Assembly (NCBI GenBank): GCA_910583735.1
Contig: CAJTXS010000003.1
Location: forward strand, 62,001 to 126,000
Reading direction: 5' to 3'
Length of the DNA stretch: 64,000 nt
Source: an uncultured Christensenella sp.
Lineage (GTDB): Bacteria; Bacillota; Clostridia; Christensenellales; UBA3700
A model generated the notes under the pieces. The model saw nothing but the letters and a program-made list of their open reading frames with translations, did no database searches and had not been told where the DNA came from. Position numbers and translations under genes: made by a program. Of the stretch, positions 41,901-51,209 are shown in pieces (position 1 is the stretch's first letter; each line of letters begins with the position of its first letter).

Positions 41901-41940
41901 TCCCGCGTCGCAGGTCGCGCTCGCGGGATAATTTTTTTAT
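41901..41940 (+). terminator. Rho-independent terminator after the CDF gene
   Basis: TCCCGCG and CGCGGGA enclose a loop of 14 bases and precede TAATTTTTTTAT. Confidence 0.8.
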
Positions 41941-41955
41941 TAAATATCTGCGACT

Positions 41956-43338
41956 TTAATTGCGTTCGTCTATGGGCACGTATTTCTTCTGCCCCGATAT
42001 GGATATGTAAGAGGGACGGATTATCTTGCCGCCGCTTGCAATCTCCTCCAGTCTGTGCGCCGACCAGCCCGCTATACGCGATACCGCAAAGAGGGGCGTG
42101 TACAGCTCGCGGTCGAGCTTGAGCATGTCGTATATAAGTCCCGAATAAAAGTCCACATTGGGGCTTACGCCCTTGTATATCTTGCGCCTTTCGGCAATCA
42201 GTTCTCCCGCTATCTTCGCTACGCGGGTGTGGAGCTCGAACTCTTCTGTCATGTTCTTTTCCGCGGCGAGTTTCATTGCGCAGTCCTTAAGTATGTCGCA
42301 TCTGGGGTCGGAGAGCGAGTATACGGCATGTCCCATACCGTATATCAAGCCCGACTTGTCAAAGACCTCTTTGTCAAGCATCTTGATGAGATAGTCGCGC
42401 AAGTTGCCGTCGGTAAAGCCGTGTACGTTCTCTTTTATATTATCGAACATCTGCACCACCTTGACGTTAGCGCCGCCGTGCTTTGGACCCTTAAGCGAGC
42501 CGAGCGACGCGGCGACGGAAGAGTAAGTGTCGGTGCCCGACGAGGACACTACGTGCGTGGTGAATGTGGAATTGTTGCCGCCGCCGTGCTCCGCGTGCAG
42601 TATCAGACAGATATCCAGCACCATAGCTTCCAGTTCCGTGAACTTATTGTCGTCGCGTAATATGTACAGCAGATTTTCCGCCGTAGAGAGCGAGGGGTCG
42701 GGCTTGTGTATGTACAGCGAACACTCGGTATTATAGTATTTGTAAGCGTTGTTGCTGTACACGGTCAGCAACGGGAATCGGGCGATAAGCTGCAAGCTCT
42801 GTCTCAATACATTGGATACGGATACCTTTTCCGCCTGTCTGTCGTAGGAGTATAGGTTGAGTACGCAGCGCGCCAACATGTTCATCATATCGCGCGAGGG
42901 CGACTTCATGATGATGTCGCGGACGAAGTTGGTGGGCAGCAGCCTATAGTCGCACAGCATGTCCGAAAAGTGCTTCAAGTCTTCCGCCGACGGCAACTTG
43001 CCGAAGAGCAACAGATACGCCGTCTCTTCGAATCCGTATCTCTTCCTCTGTATAAATCCGTCCACTAAGTCGGACACATTGTATCCGCGGTAATACAGCT
43101 CTCCTTTGCAGGGCGCTTTTTCGCCCTTGTCGTCTTTCTTGAACGAAATAATTTCCGATATTTCCGTCAGTCCGCACACTACGCCGTTGCCGTTGATATC
43201 TCTCAATCCTCGCTTGACGTCGTACTTCTGATACAGCTTGGGATTGATGGCTATGCCTTTGCCGTTGAGCTTGGCGAGCCTCGATATCTCCGCGTGGTGC
43301 TTCTTTTCTAAGTTCTCTTGATATTCTTTATAATCCAT
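41956..43338 (-). CDS. Citrate synthase
   Basis: 460 residues from the ATG at 43338, which follows AGAGG; the frame is open a further 72 codons but that part covers the promoter and is not coding. Condenses oxaloacetate and acetyl-CoA. ILHAEHGGGNNSTFTTHVVS holds an active-site histidine region, SLGSLKGPKHGGANVKVV the second, and GHAVYSLSDPRCDILKDCA follows as in bacterial citrate/2-methylcitrate synthases. The N-terminal 70 residues are longer than in the short archaeal-type enzymes. No other TCA-cycle gene is present, so it may serve glutamate synthesis. Confidence 0.92.
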   Translation of the reverse strand: MDYKEYQENLEKKHHAEISRLAKLNGKGIAINPKLYQKYDVKRGLRDINGNGVVCGLTEISEIISFKKDDKGEKAPCKGELYYRGYNVSDLVDGFIQRKRYGFEETAYLLLFGKLPSAEDLKHFSDMLCDYRLLPTNFVRDIIMKSPSRDMMNMLARCVLNLYSYDRQAEKVSVSNVLRQSLQLIARFPLLTVYSNNAYKYYNTECSLYIHKPDPSLSTAENLLYILRDDNKFTELEAMVLDICLILHAEHGGGNNSTFTTHVVSSSGTDTYSSVAASLGSLKGPKHGGANVKVVQMFDNIKENVHGFTDGNLRDYLIKMLDKEVFDKSGLIYGMGHAVYSLSDPRCDILKDCAMKLAAEKNMTEEFELHTRVAKIAGELIAERRKIYKGVSPNVDFYSGLIYDMLKLDRELYTPLFAVSRIAGWSAHRLEEIASGGKIIRPSYISISGQKKYVPIDERN

Positions 43339-43364
43339 CGTTACCTCTGATATTTTACCTGTAT

Positions 43365-43394
43365 ATTTTAGACGAAAAGGCGCGGCTTTGTCAA
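43365..43394 (-). promoter_or_regulatory. Promoter of citrate synthase
   Basis: On the minus strand, TTGACA, 18 bases, then TAAAAT. Confidence 0.75.
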
Positions 43395-43510
43395 GGCGAG
43401 AGGTTTTGCCTTGGCGGCGTACAATGCTTAAAATTGTCGCTGCGGCATGCAAAAACCGCCTTATCGGCGGTGTTTTCGCTCTTTTATATAATGTTTGTAA
43501 ATCTTTTTCG

Positions 43511-44014
43511 TCACTCGATTGGGGGCAGGGAAATGTCTTGCACGCCGTCGTCAATGTATACGTTAAGCTCTTCGTCCATGTCTGCGTTGCATATGACTTT
43601 GGCTGGCATCTTGAGGTATGTTACGTCAGCTTCAGCGAGCAGCTTGCCGTCGGTATCGGTTATATTCGCTACAGCCGTGTAGCCGCGCTTGGAGTTGCTT
43701 ACAAGACGCGCCGTGCCGATAAGCTCTTGCTCGTAGGGCACCGGCTTTCTGAACCTAACTTCTATCTTGGTGGTGACGGCGAGCATTTCGGGCTCTACGG
43801 TCCATATCACTCGTCCGGCCAGCTCGTCCAGCATGCAGGTTATCATGCCGCCGTGCACTCTCTCGGGGTAGCTCTGATGCTCTTGGCTGTACTTGAATAC
43901 GGTGCGGACGCTGCCGTCCTCCATTTCGTAGAATGGCGCCTTTACGCCGAGCGCGTTGTCTACTCCGCATATAATGCACATCTTGCTGTTGTTTTGCTTT
44001 CTGATTACCTTCAT
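43511..44014 (-). CDS. PaaI-like hotdog thioesterase
   Basis: 167 residues of the hotdog fold. CIICGVDNALGVKAPFYEME at the start and ERVHGGMITCMLDELAGRVI in the middle match the PaaI/YbaW-type acyl-CoA thioesterases; the histidine-glycine-glycine motif and the downstream acidic residue (DE) form the active site. The substrate is unknown. Start preceded by GGAGAAG. It is separated from citrate synthase by 170 bases that include the latter's promoter. Confidence 0.85.
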   Translation of the reverse strand: MKVIRKQNNSKMCIICGVDNALGVKAPFYEMEDGSVRTVFKYSQEHQSYPERVHGGMITCMLDELAGRVIWTVEPEMLAVTTKIEVRFRKPVPYEQELIGTARLVSNSKRGYTAVANITDTDGKLLAEADVTYLKMPAKVICNADMDEELNVYIDDGVQDISLPPIE

Positions 44015-44322
44015 ATCTTCTCCTTATCCCATGCCGACGCGCGCCGACCTCTCTCGGTCTCGGTTTGCGAACAGTATCTACAATACTTTTCGGACTGTCG
44101 CTCTTAAGCGAGAGTATTGCAGTCGGCTATATCGATTGCGGCTTTGCTAAATATAAGTATACACCTTAAGCCGCAACTAAAGCAACGCATGGCGCTTCGG
44201 GCGCGCAATTATCGCAGGCAGCGATTGCATTACGATAAATTTCGCGTTAAGGATACACAAACGGTATTATTTGCTGTATAATTATTATAACAGTCAACCG
44301 CTTGATTTAAGGAGGGCGATTT

Positions 44323-44910
44323 ATGGACAACAGAGTGGTTACCGTCAGCAGAGAGTTCGGCAGCGGCGGACGCACCATTGGCAGACAGCTTGCAGCCAAG
44401 CTGAATATTCCCTGTTACGATTACGAGCTTATCGACAAGGTAGCGGAAGAGAGCGGCTTTGCACGCAGCTATATAGCAGAGCACGGCGAGTATGCCGCGT
44501 ACGGCAGCAGGATAGGCAACGCGTTGCTGTCGGGACACTTCGTCAACGGAGTAGCCAATCAAGACTTCCTGTGGATAGCTCAGCGCAAGGTGATAACAGA
44601 TCTCGCGGAGCAGGGACCTTGCGTGATCGTCGGCAGGTGCGCGGATTATATCCTCAAGGACAATCCCAATCTGCTTAAGGTCTTTATTCATTCGGATTTG
44701 GATTCCAGAGCGGAGCGCATTGTCAAGCTGTACGGAGAGAGCGACGTAGCTCCCCTTAAGCGTCTAAAGGACAAAGACAAGCGCCGCGCCGCATACTATC
44801 GCTACTATACCGACATGGAGTGGGGCGTCGCCAAGAATTACGACATCTCGCTCGACAGCGGCAGACTTGGCATAGATAAATGCGTGGAGCTGCTCGCGCA
44901 GCTGTATTGA
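44323..44910 (+). CDS. Cytidylate-kinase-like family protein
   Basis: 195 residues. VVTVSREFGSGGRTIGRQLA is the P-loop of the Cytidylate_kin2 family; CYDYELIDKVAEESGFARSY and ADYILKDNPNLLKVFIHSDL are also typical. True CMP kinase activity is unproven for the group. The start follows GGAGGGCG. It is upstream of the polysaccharide locus but has its own TATAAT region and is separated by 100 bases, so it is not clearly part of that operon. Confidence 0.85.
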   Translation: MDNRVVTVSREFGSGGRTIGRQLAAKLNIPCYDYELIDKVAEESGFARSYIAEHGEYAAYGSRIGNALLSGHFVNGVANQDFLWIAQRKVITDLAEQGPCVIVGRCADYILKDNPNLLKVFIHSDLDSRAERIVKLYGESDVAPLKRLKDKDKRRAAYYRYYTDMEWGVAKNYDISLDSGRLGIDKCVELLAQLY

Positions 44911-44948
44911 GTGACTGTTAAGGATATCGCAAGACAGTGATTATTATC

Positions 44949-44978
44949 TTGTCTTTTTGGTTGTGTATGCGATATAAT
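44949..44978 (+). promoter_or_regulatory. Promoter at the head of the polysaccharide locus
   Basis: TTGTCT, 18 bases, TATAAT; leader of about 27 bases with AAGGAG. Confidence 0.65.
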
Positions 44979-45010
44979 TGATACAAATAATCGTTAATAA
45001 GGAGACAGCG

Positions 45011-46207
45011 ATGAACATTAAGTTCTCTCCGCCGGATATTAGTAAGGAAGAAATCGACGAAGTCGTAGACACGTTGAAATCGGGCTGGATTACGACCGGT
45101 CCCAAGACAGCGGAATTCGAAAGGCAGATAGCCGCCTATTGTAATACTGCGAGGTCCGTGTGCTTAAACTCCGCTACTGCGGGACTGGAATTGATATTGA
45201 GATTCCTCGGCATAGGAGAGGGAGACGAGGTCATTACCAGCGCGTATACTTACACCGCATCCGCAAGTGTTATCCGACATGTGGGAGCAAAAATCGTATT
45301 GGTGGACACCGATAAAGATAATTTCTATATCTCCGCAGATAATGTCCGCCGCGCCGTAACAGATAAGACTAAAGCGATAATAGGCGTAGACTTTGCAGGC
45401 GTGGTCGCCGATTATGACAAGTTGTACGAGATAGCGGAGGAAAAGAGGTCGCTGTATACTCCCTCGAGCGATATGCAGAGAGCAATAGGGAGAGTGGCGA
45501 TCATAGCCGATGCGGCGCACTCTTTCGGAGCGACGCAGCGCGGCAAGCGTTCGGGAGAAATAGCCGACTTTACTTCGTTTTCTTTCCACGCGGTCAAGAA
45601 CCTTACTACTGCGGAAGGCGGCGCCGTTACTTGGCGAGACATAGACGGAGTAGACAGCGATTATATCTATACGCAGATTAAGCTCGACAGTCTGCACGGA
45701 CAGTCCAAGGACGCTTTATCTAAGATGAAGGCGGGCGCTTGGGAGTACGATATCAAGATGCTCGGCTACAAGTGCAATATGACGGATATTTCCGCAGCTT
45801 TGGGACTTGCGCAGCTGAGGCGATACGATGGCTTGCTCGCAAGACGCAGAGAGATTATAGCAATATATAATTCCGCATTTTCGGGGACATGTATTGCGCC
45901 TGTGCCTCACGATACCGCTTGCGGCAGCGGCAGCGGTCACTTGTATATTACCAGAATAGACGGCATAGACGAGAGCCGTCGCAACGAGATAATTACTAAG
46001 ATGGCGGAGGCGGGTATCGCTACCAACGTGCATTACAAGCCCCTTGCGATGTTCGAGGGATACAAGGCGTTGGGCTTTGATATATCCGACTATCCCAACG
46101 CATACGACCTCTATCGTAACGAAATTTCGTTGCCACTGCACACGTTGCTCACCGACGAGGAAGCAAAGTATGTCGCAGACAAGCTAAAGGAGATTGTAGG
46201 TGTATAG
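45011..46207 (+). CDS. DegT/DnrJ/EryC1-type sugar aminotransferase
   Basis: 398 residues from ATG preceded by AAGGAG. PLP enzyme that aminates a nucleotide-linked keto sugar. KSGWITTGPKTAEFERQIAA, SATAGLELILRFLGIGEGDE and EVITSAYTYTASASVI open the fold; the lysine for PLP is in FTSFSFHAVKNLTTAEGGAV; GYKCNMTDISAALGLAQLRR is diagnostic. Its stop overlaps the GTG of the sugar-phosphate transferase, so the two are co-translated. The likely product is an amino sugar such as bacillosamine or a related N-acetylated sugar used as the first residue of the glycan. Confidence 0.9.
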   Translation: MNIKFSPPDISKEEIDEVVDTLKSGWITTGPKTAEFERQIAAYCNTARSVCLNSATAGLELILRFLGIGEGDEVITSAYTYTASASVIRHVGAKIVLVDTDKDNFYISADNVRRAVTDKTKAIIGVDFAGVVADYDKLYEIAEEKRSLYTPSSDMQRAIGRVAIIADAAHSFGATQRGKRSGEIADFTSFSFHAVKNLTTAEGGAVTWRDIDGVDSDYIYTQIKLDSLHGQSKDALSKMKAGAWEYDIKMLGYKCNMTDISAALGLAQLRRYDGLLARRREIIAIYNSAFSGTCIAPVPHDTACGSGSGHLYITRIDGIDESRRNEIITKMAEAGIATNVHYKPLAMFEGYKALGFDISDYPNAYDLYRNEISLPLHTLLTDEEAKYVADKLKEIVGV

Positions 46208-46802
46208 ATTTTTTAAGCGTTGCTTTGACCTATTCAGTTCCTTTTTCGGAATATTGCTGTTGTCGCCGATATTCTTGATAGTGGCTATAGCTATCAAGTG
46301 CTCGTCCAAGGGACCGGTACTCTTTAAGCAAGAGCGCGTAGGCAAGGGCGGTAAGACCTTTAAGATAATGAAGTTTCGCTCTATGATCGTAGACGCGGAA
46401 GCAAAAGGCATGCAGATTACCACCGACGGAGACAATCGTATAACCAAGGTGGGTAAATTCATACGCAAGACCAAGATTGACGAGCTCCCGCAGCTGTTCA
46501 ATGTATTCATAGGTCAGATGAGCTTCGTCGGTCCGCGTCCGGAAGTGCCTAAATATGTCGCGATGTATAATGAGGAGCAGAGACAAGTATTGAGCGTTAA
46601 GCCGGGCATTACGGACTTGGCTTCCATAGAGTTTCGCAACGAGAACGATTTGCTTGACGGCGACGACGATCCCGAGACTAAATATATTCAAGAGATTATG
46701 CCTGCTAAGTTGGAGCTCAACCTCAAGTATATCAGTAAGGCGGGTTTTTTCTACGATATAGGGCTGATATTCAAGACCATAGGCAAAGTAATAAGCGAGT
46801 AA
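46200..46802 (+). CDS. Undecaprenyl-phosphate sugar-1-phosphate transferase (initiating glycosyltransferase)
   Basis: 200 residues, the PglC/small WcaJ type. One N-terminal membrane segment (RCFDLFSSFFGILLLSPIFL), then KGPVLFKQERVGKGGKTFKI, MKFRSM, and KFIRKTKIDELPQLFNVF with FVGPRPEVPKYV, the catalytic core of the polyprenyl-phosphate hexose-1-phosphate transferases. Start is GTG after AAGGAG, within the preceding gene. It would load the first sugar phosphate, probably the amino sugar made by the preceding gene, on the lipid carrier. Confidence 0.92.
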   Translation: MYRFFKRCFDLFSSFFGILLLSPIFLIVAIAIKCSSKGPVLFKQERVGKGGKTFKIMKFRSMIVDAEAKGMQITTDGDNRITKVGKFIRKTKIDELPQLFNVFIGQMSFVGPRPEVPKYVAMYNEEQRQVLSVKPGITDLASIEFRNENDLLDGDDDPETKYIQEIMPAKLELNLKYISKAGFFYDIGLIFKTIGKVISE

Positions 46803-46825
46803 TTTTTAATTCAATCAATCAATAT

Positions 46826-46860
46826 CGGCGTTTAGGCGCGATGCGCGGACGCCGTTTTTT
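46826..46860 (+). terminator. Rho-independent terminator
   Basis: CGGCGT and ACGCCG form the outer stem with an inner CGCG pairing, followed by six T residues. Confidence 0.8.
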
Positions 46861-47066
46861 ATTGCGGCGATAAGTCTATGAGTGGTACCGTTCGCGGTAT
46901 GTCGAGTACGTATCGTGTATTTATTTTTTATATTTTCGCTCGTTTTCTATTCAAAAAGCGTGTTGCGTCTTACTTAAGTCATTGGCAATATTAATCGAAG
47001 GCTTAAATGTCTATGCTAAAAGCGCTGCTTCAATTACTATTTATTTGGTTAAAGTATATGCGCTTC
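46861..47066. other. Intergenic stretch upstream of the second polysaccharide operon
   Basis: About 200 bases without recognised features. Confidence 0.4.
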
Positions 47067-47096
47067 TTGCAATATTCTTGCTTACTGTGGTATACT
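47067..47096 (+). promoter_or_regulatory. Promoter of the glycosyltransferase operon
   Basis: TTGCAA, 18 bases, TATACT with a TGG extension. The predicted leader of about 110 bases holds a 14-bp palindrome (AATGCGCGCGCATT) and a GCTCG/CGAGC hairpin. Confidence 0.6.
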
Positions 47097-47216
47097 GATT
47101 AATATAATATATATTTATACAAGAAAATGCGCGCGCATTAATTAGAAATATTTGCTCGATGCGAGCCACAGAAAGAGCATGCTTAAAGGAAGGCATAAAA
47201 GTAAAGGGATAAGGAA

Positions 47217-48077
47217 ATGAGCGATAGCAATATTAAGTTTTCCGTATTGATGTCGGTGTATTGCAAGGAAAAGCCTGAGTTTTTCGACAGAGCGCTTGCA
47301 AGCATTTATGACCAGACGGTAAAGGCGGACGAGTGGGTAATTGTCAAGGACGGTCCTATTACGGCAGAGCTTGAGGAAGTCATCGACAAGTATGCCGCTT
47401 ATCCCGATATTACTATTAAACAAGTGCAGCTCGAGACCAATATGGGACTTGGCTTGGCGCTTGCTCACGGAGTACCCGAGTGCTCCAACGAGCTCATTGC
47501 CCGCATGGATACCGACGATATCAGCGTGCGCAACAGATTTGAATTGCAGCTGAAAGAGTTCGAGCAAGACCCCGAACTCGATATATGCGGCGGACATATT
47601 ATAGAGTTCGAAGAGGATGAGAACGAGTTCGTTGCCGAGCGCAGAGTTCCGCTTACGCAGGATGATATAGCCGATTATCAGAGGAGTCGCAGCGCGTTCA
47701 ATCACGTCACCGTGATGTTGCGCAAGAGCAAGGTCCTCGAGTCGGGCAACTATAAGGACGCCCCGCTTATGGAGGACGATATGCTGTGGGTGGATATGTT
47801 GCAGCACGGGGCTAAGTGCATGAATATCGATAAGTATCTGTGCAAAGTGCGCACCAATAGAGATATGATTGCCCGTCGCGGCGGACTGTCCTATTACAAG
47901 AAGTATAAGCGTACTCGCAAGATGATATATAAGACGGGTTATATATCCCGCTTCCAGTACGTCAAGAACAACTTTATTCAATTAATCGTATGTATAATGC
48001 CGAGCTTTTTGCGTAAGTTTGTGTTTTTCAAGCTGATACACAAGAAGCCGCCCGCGCTTACCGAGGCGATTAATTAG
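47217..48077 (+). CDS. Glycosyltransferase family 2
   Basis: 286 residues with a GT-A fold: FSVLMSVYCKEKPEFFDRAL at the start, DEWVIVKDGPI, and LIARMDTDDISVRNRFELQL with the DxD metal motif; GGHIIEFEEDENEFVAERRV and a MEDDMLWVDML segment (catalytic ED-like) follow. The C-terminus has a short hydrophobic stretch that may associate with the membrane. Specificity cannot be predicted. GGGATAAGG precedes the ATG. Confidence 0.9.
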   Translation: MSDSNIKFSVLMSVYCKEKPEFFDRALASIYDQTVKADEWVIVKDGPITAELEEVIDKYAAYPDITIKQVQLETNMGLGLALAHGVPECSNELIARMDTDDISVRNRFELQLKEFEQDPELDICGGHIIEFEEDENEFVAERRVPLTQDDIADYQRSRSAFNHVTVMLRKSKVLESGNYKDAPLMEDDMLWVDMLQHGAKCMNIDKYLCKVRTNRDMIARRGGLSYYKKYKRTRKMIYKTGYISRFQYVKNNFIQLIVCIMPSFLRKFVFFKLIHKKPPALTEAIN

Positions 48078-48116
48078 AGTAGCATTTTGTTGGCGGAAGC
48101 ATAGCGCAAGGAGAAG

Positions 48117-48968
48117 ATGGGGACTGTTATGTCAGACAAAGAGATAGGATTGGACGAGCTTAAGAGGATACAAACTCGATTGCTTTCTTCGGTACACGAA
48201 ATATGCGAAAGAGAGGGGCTCAGATACTCTATGGGTGGGGGTACGCTGCTCGGCGCCGTAAGACATAAGGGCTATATACCGTGGGATGACGATATCGACA
48301 TAATGATGCCTCGCCCCGACTACGACGCATTTATCAAGTACGCTACGGAGCATGACGACGTGCCTTTCAAAGTGAGGTCTTACGAGACGGACAAGTCTTA
48401 TCTCGATTTATCCGCCAAGGTATATGACCCATCTACAATTCTTAAGGACGACAATATCTTCGGGGGAGAGCAAATAGACGGCGTCGGGATAGACGTATTC
48501 GTGATAGACGGGCTTGCGGATACTTACGCTAAGGCGGTTAAGGCTTTCAGAGCTACGACTTTCAAGCGCGCCTTACTTGTCGCCGCGCATTGGAAGAAGT
48601 TCTTCCGCTCCAAGACACACGGTTGGCACCTCGAGCCTGTTCGCTTTGCGATGTTCGTGCTGAGCAGATTCGTCAATAAGCGCAAGCTGTACGAGGCTAT
48701 TGTCAGGAAGTATTCGGCAATTGATTTCGACGCGGTCAAGTATGCCGCTGCGGTGGGCGGGTCGTATCGCGAGAGGGAGATATTGCCGCAGGAAGTATTT
48801 ACGAGTTACATTAAGCTGCCTTTCGAGGATCGCGAGTTTTACGCCATTGCCGACTACGATAAGTATCTCGGCAGCATTTACGGCGATTATATGAAACTTC
48901 CGCCAGAGGACAAGCAGGTGTCGCATCATACGTTCACCGCATATTACAAGGAGCAGGACGGGCAATGA
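48117..48968 (+). CDS. LicD-family phosphotransferase
   Basis: 283 residues. YSMGGGTLLGAVRHKGYIPW followed by DDDIDIMMPRPDYDAF is the LicD/fukutin signature; members transfer phosphocholine, phosphoglycerol or phosphoribitol from a CDP-activated donor to a glycan. A CDP-alcohol-forming cytidylyltransferase lies three genes downstream. Two starts are possible: the ATG three bases after AAGGAGAAG, or a second ATG four codons later. The stop overlaps the next glycosyltransferase by four bases. Confidence 0.92.
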   Translation: MGTVMSDKEIGLDELKRIQTRLLSSVHEICEREGLRYSMGGGTLLGAVRHKGYIPWDDDIDIMMPRPDYDAFIKYATEHDDVPFKVRSYETDKSYLDLSAKVYDPSTILKDDNIFGGEQIDGVGIDVFVIDGLADTYAKAVKAFRATTFKRALLVAAHWKKFFRSKTHGWHLEPVRFAMFVLSRFVNKRKLYEAIVRKYSAIDFDAVKYAAAVGGSYREREILPQEVFTSYIKLPFEDREFYAIADYDKYLGSIYGDYMKLPPEDKQVSHHTFTAYYKEQDGQ

Positions 48969-49870
48969 GCAGTGTTGCGGTATTGATGAGTTCGTATAAC
49001 GGGGAGAAGTTTATACGCGAGCAGATAGACAGCATACTCAGCCAAAGCGGAGTTGAGGCGACTTTGTATATCAGAGACGACGGCTCTCGAGCCGAGACCA
49101 AAGCAATATTGGACGGCTACGCAAGGGATTACGGCGTAAACGTATTTTATTGCGATAATGTGGGCGTAGGCAACAGTTTTATGAATTTGCTGTACCTTGC
49201 TCCCGCAGGATATGATTACTATGCCTTTGCCGATCAAGACGATATATGGGAAGAGGACAAGCTCGCGCAGGCGGTACAGATGCTCGAGCAGACGGGCAAG
49301 ACTCTGTACGGCTCTAACCAAGAGTGCGTCGACGCGGTAGGCAACTCCCTCGGGCTTAGATATGCCGAGGATAAATATATCTTTACCGAGCCGGGGCAGA
49401 TACTCAGCAAGAATATGATTGCAGGTTGCACTATGGTCTTTACCGGCGCGCTGCGCGACTTGCTTGCGCAAGATGACCGCAGACCGTCCGAGGCTTTGCT
49501 CAGGAACAGAATACACGACGTGTGGGTGGCTGTAGTCGGAGCGATGTGCGGAGGCATAGTCTACGACAATCGCTCGTTCATCAAGTACCGCCAGCACGGC
49601 AATAACGTTGTCGGCGCATACGAAGGCGGCTTTATTAAAAAGTGCAAGGAAAGGCTTAACAAAGTCTTTCACAAGCAAAACCGCAACGGAAGGAGCATAT
49701 TGGCTAAGGAACTTTGCACAAAATTTCCCGAATATGTTTGCAATCATAGGCTGGTGGAGATATGCGCTAAGGGCAAGATGGGGATATTGCGGAATCAAAA
49801 GACATTGCGCTCGTACACGGGCGAGAGTTATTTAGGCTTTTTTATGAAAGTTGTGTTGGGGTTGTTCTGA
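48965..49870 (+). CDS. Glycosyltransferase family 2, rhamnosyltransferase-like
   Basis: 301 residues. LMSSYNGEKFIREQIDSILS, LYIRDDGSRAETKAILDGYA and YAFADQDDIWEEDKLAQAVQ match the group of GT2 enzymes that contains streptococcal and lactococcal rhamnosyltransferases; the downstream rfb genes supply dTDP-rhamnose. The middle helix NMIAGCTMVFTGALRDLLAQ and HDVWVAVVGAMCG also fit. A direct rhamnosyl role remains inferred. Confidence 0.87.
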   Translation: MSSVAVLMSSYNGEKFIREQIDSILSQSGVEATLYIRDDGSRAETKAILDGYARDYGVNVFYCDNVGVGNSFMNLLYLAPAGYDYYAFADQDDIWEEDKLAQAVQMLEQTGKTLYGSNQECVDAVGNSLGLRYAEDKYIFTEPGQILSKNMIAGCTMVFTGALRDLLAQDDRRPSEALLRNRIHDVWVAVVGAMCGGIVYDNRSFIKYRQHGNNVVGAYEGGFIKKCKERLNKVFHKQNRNGRSILAKELCTKFPEYVCNHRLVEICAKGKMGILRNQKTLRSYTGESYLGFFMKVVLGLF

Positions 49871-49871
49871 T

Positions 49872-51209
49872 ATGGCATTTTTGGCGTTGGCACTGTTTGC
49901 GATAGTACTTGTTCTTGCTTATCTGATAAGCAAGAAGGACTTGCTTTCGCCTTGGTTTCTACTTTGTCTTGCCATAACTGTTTCTTTCTTTATAGTCACG
50001 CTCAATTATTCTAAGTGGGAAGTTAAGATTAACGGGACGTTCATAGTATTCGTGCTCTGCGCTTTGATGTCTTGGGGAGTAGGAGCCGCGTTAGTGCGTC
50101 GTCTTTCGCCTCGGGCAGAGAGCTGCGGAATGCTAAAGACGCAGTTACCTGTCAAGTCTTCCGGAGTCAAGCGCAGATATCCCACCGAATTATTTATTAT
50201 CGTATCGCTTGCGTTTATGCTCGGATATGTTACTAAGTTATTTTTATCCGTATCCGACGTGCCCTCCATTACGGCTAAGTTGAGACAGATATACGACAAT
50301 ACCGTCAACGGCTACAGTCCCGGCATTATCTTCATACAGATGCGCGAAGTCGTGGTTGCGATTGCGTATATCAATACCTTCAGGCTTTTCCAAAGGTTGT
50401 TTTCCGGTAAGGACGGCGTAAGCGTAATTAAGCTGATTGTGCCGATAGTTGCTTTCGGAGTAGTTGTCTTGGTCTCTACGGACCGAAATATATTCCTAAG
50501 ATACGCCATATATTTTATCTGTCTGTTTGTACTGTTTCTGAGAGAGAATATCAAGAGCGACAAGGTCAATGTGCGAATAGTGCAATGCGTGCTCGTTTTG
50601 CTTTTGCTGATGGTAATTATCTTCTTTATCATGGGCAAGATGAAGCAGTATAAGTCGGATATTTTTCACTCGCTCAGTATATACGGCGGCTCGGGTCTAT
50701 ACGATTTCAATTTATGGCTTGAGACTTTCGACGGAAAACTTCAGTACGGAGTTTCTACGTTTCAGACGTTCTTAGGCTCTTTGGAGAGCATACTCAAGCC
50801 GCTCGGCATCAGCTTCGGCGACATTGTGCAAAATAACAGATTCGATCCGTTTATTGAGTATACTACCTCGAGCGGATTTGTTTATACCTCTAATATATAT
50901 TCGGCGTTCAAGCCGTACGTCGAGGACTTCGGTTGCTTGGGTATGGTGATATTCCCCTTTGTTACGGGTATGTTTTACGAGTGGCTGTATCTCAAGGTCA
51001 AGCGCAGTAAATATAGCTTTTCCTGGCTCATATATTGCGCGCTGATTTATCCTGTGATTTTCTATCCCATAGCGGAGCAATTATTCAGAAGGTTCCATCT
51101 CGGTATAGTATACGAAATCTTCTGGCTAACGGCGATATACCTTGCCGTCTACGGCAATAACGGCGCAGGTATAAGACGGAAAAGAATCAGACGGGGGCAA
51201 AAAAGATGA
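49872..51209 (+). CDS. Wzy-like oligosaccharide repeat-unit polymerase
   Basis: 445 residues with about ten to twelve hydrophobic helices and few conserved motifs, as is normal for O-antigen or capsule polymerases. A large extracytoplasmic loop lies around the FDGKLQYGVSTFQTFLGSLE region, and VYTSNIYSAFKPYVEDFGCL with a following GMVIFPFVTGMFYEWL helix resemble the EpsK/oligosaccharide polymerase family. Start is ATG at 49872; an upstream in-frame TTG is within the previous gene. The call depends on topology and on the flanking flippase and glycosyltransferases. Confidence 0.8.
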   Translation: MAFLALALFAIVLVLAYLISKKDLLSPWFLLCLAITVSFFIVTLNYSKWEVKINGTFIVFVLCALMSWGVGAALVRRLSPRAESCGMLKTQLPVKSSGVKRRYPTELFIIVSLAFMLGYVTKLFLSVSDVPSITAKLRQIYDNTVNGYSPGIIFIQMREVVVAIAYINTFRLFQRLFSGKDGVSVIKLIVPIVAFGVVVLVSTDRNIFLRYAIYFICLFVLFLRENIKSDKVNVRIVQCVLVLLLLMVIIFFIMGKMKQYKSDIFHSLSIYGGSGLYDFNLWLETFDGKLQYGVSTFQTFLGSLESILKPLGISFGDIVQNNRFDPFIEYTTSSGFVYTSNIYSAFKPYVEDFGCLGMVIFPFVTGMFYEWLYLKVKRSKYSFSWLIYCALIYPVIFYPIAEQLFRRFHLGIVYEIFWLTAIYLAVYGNNGAGIRRKRIRRGQKR

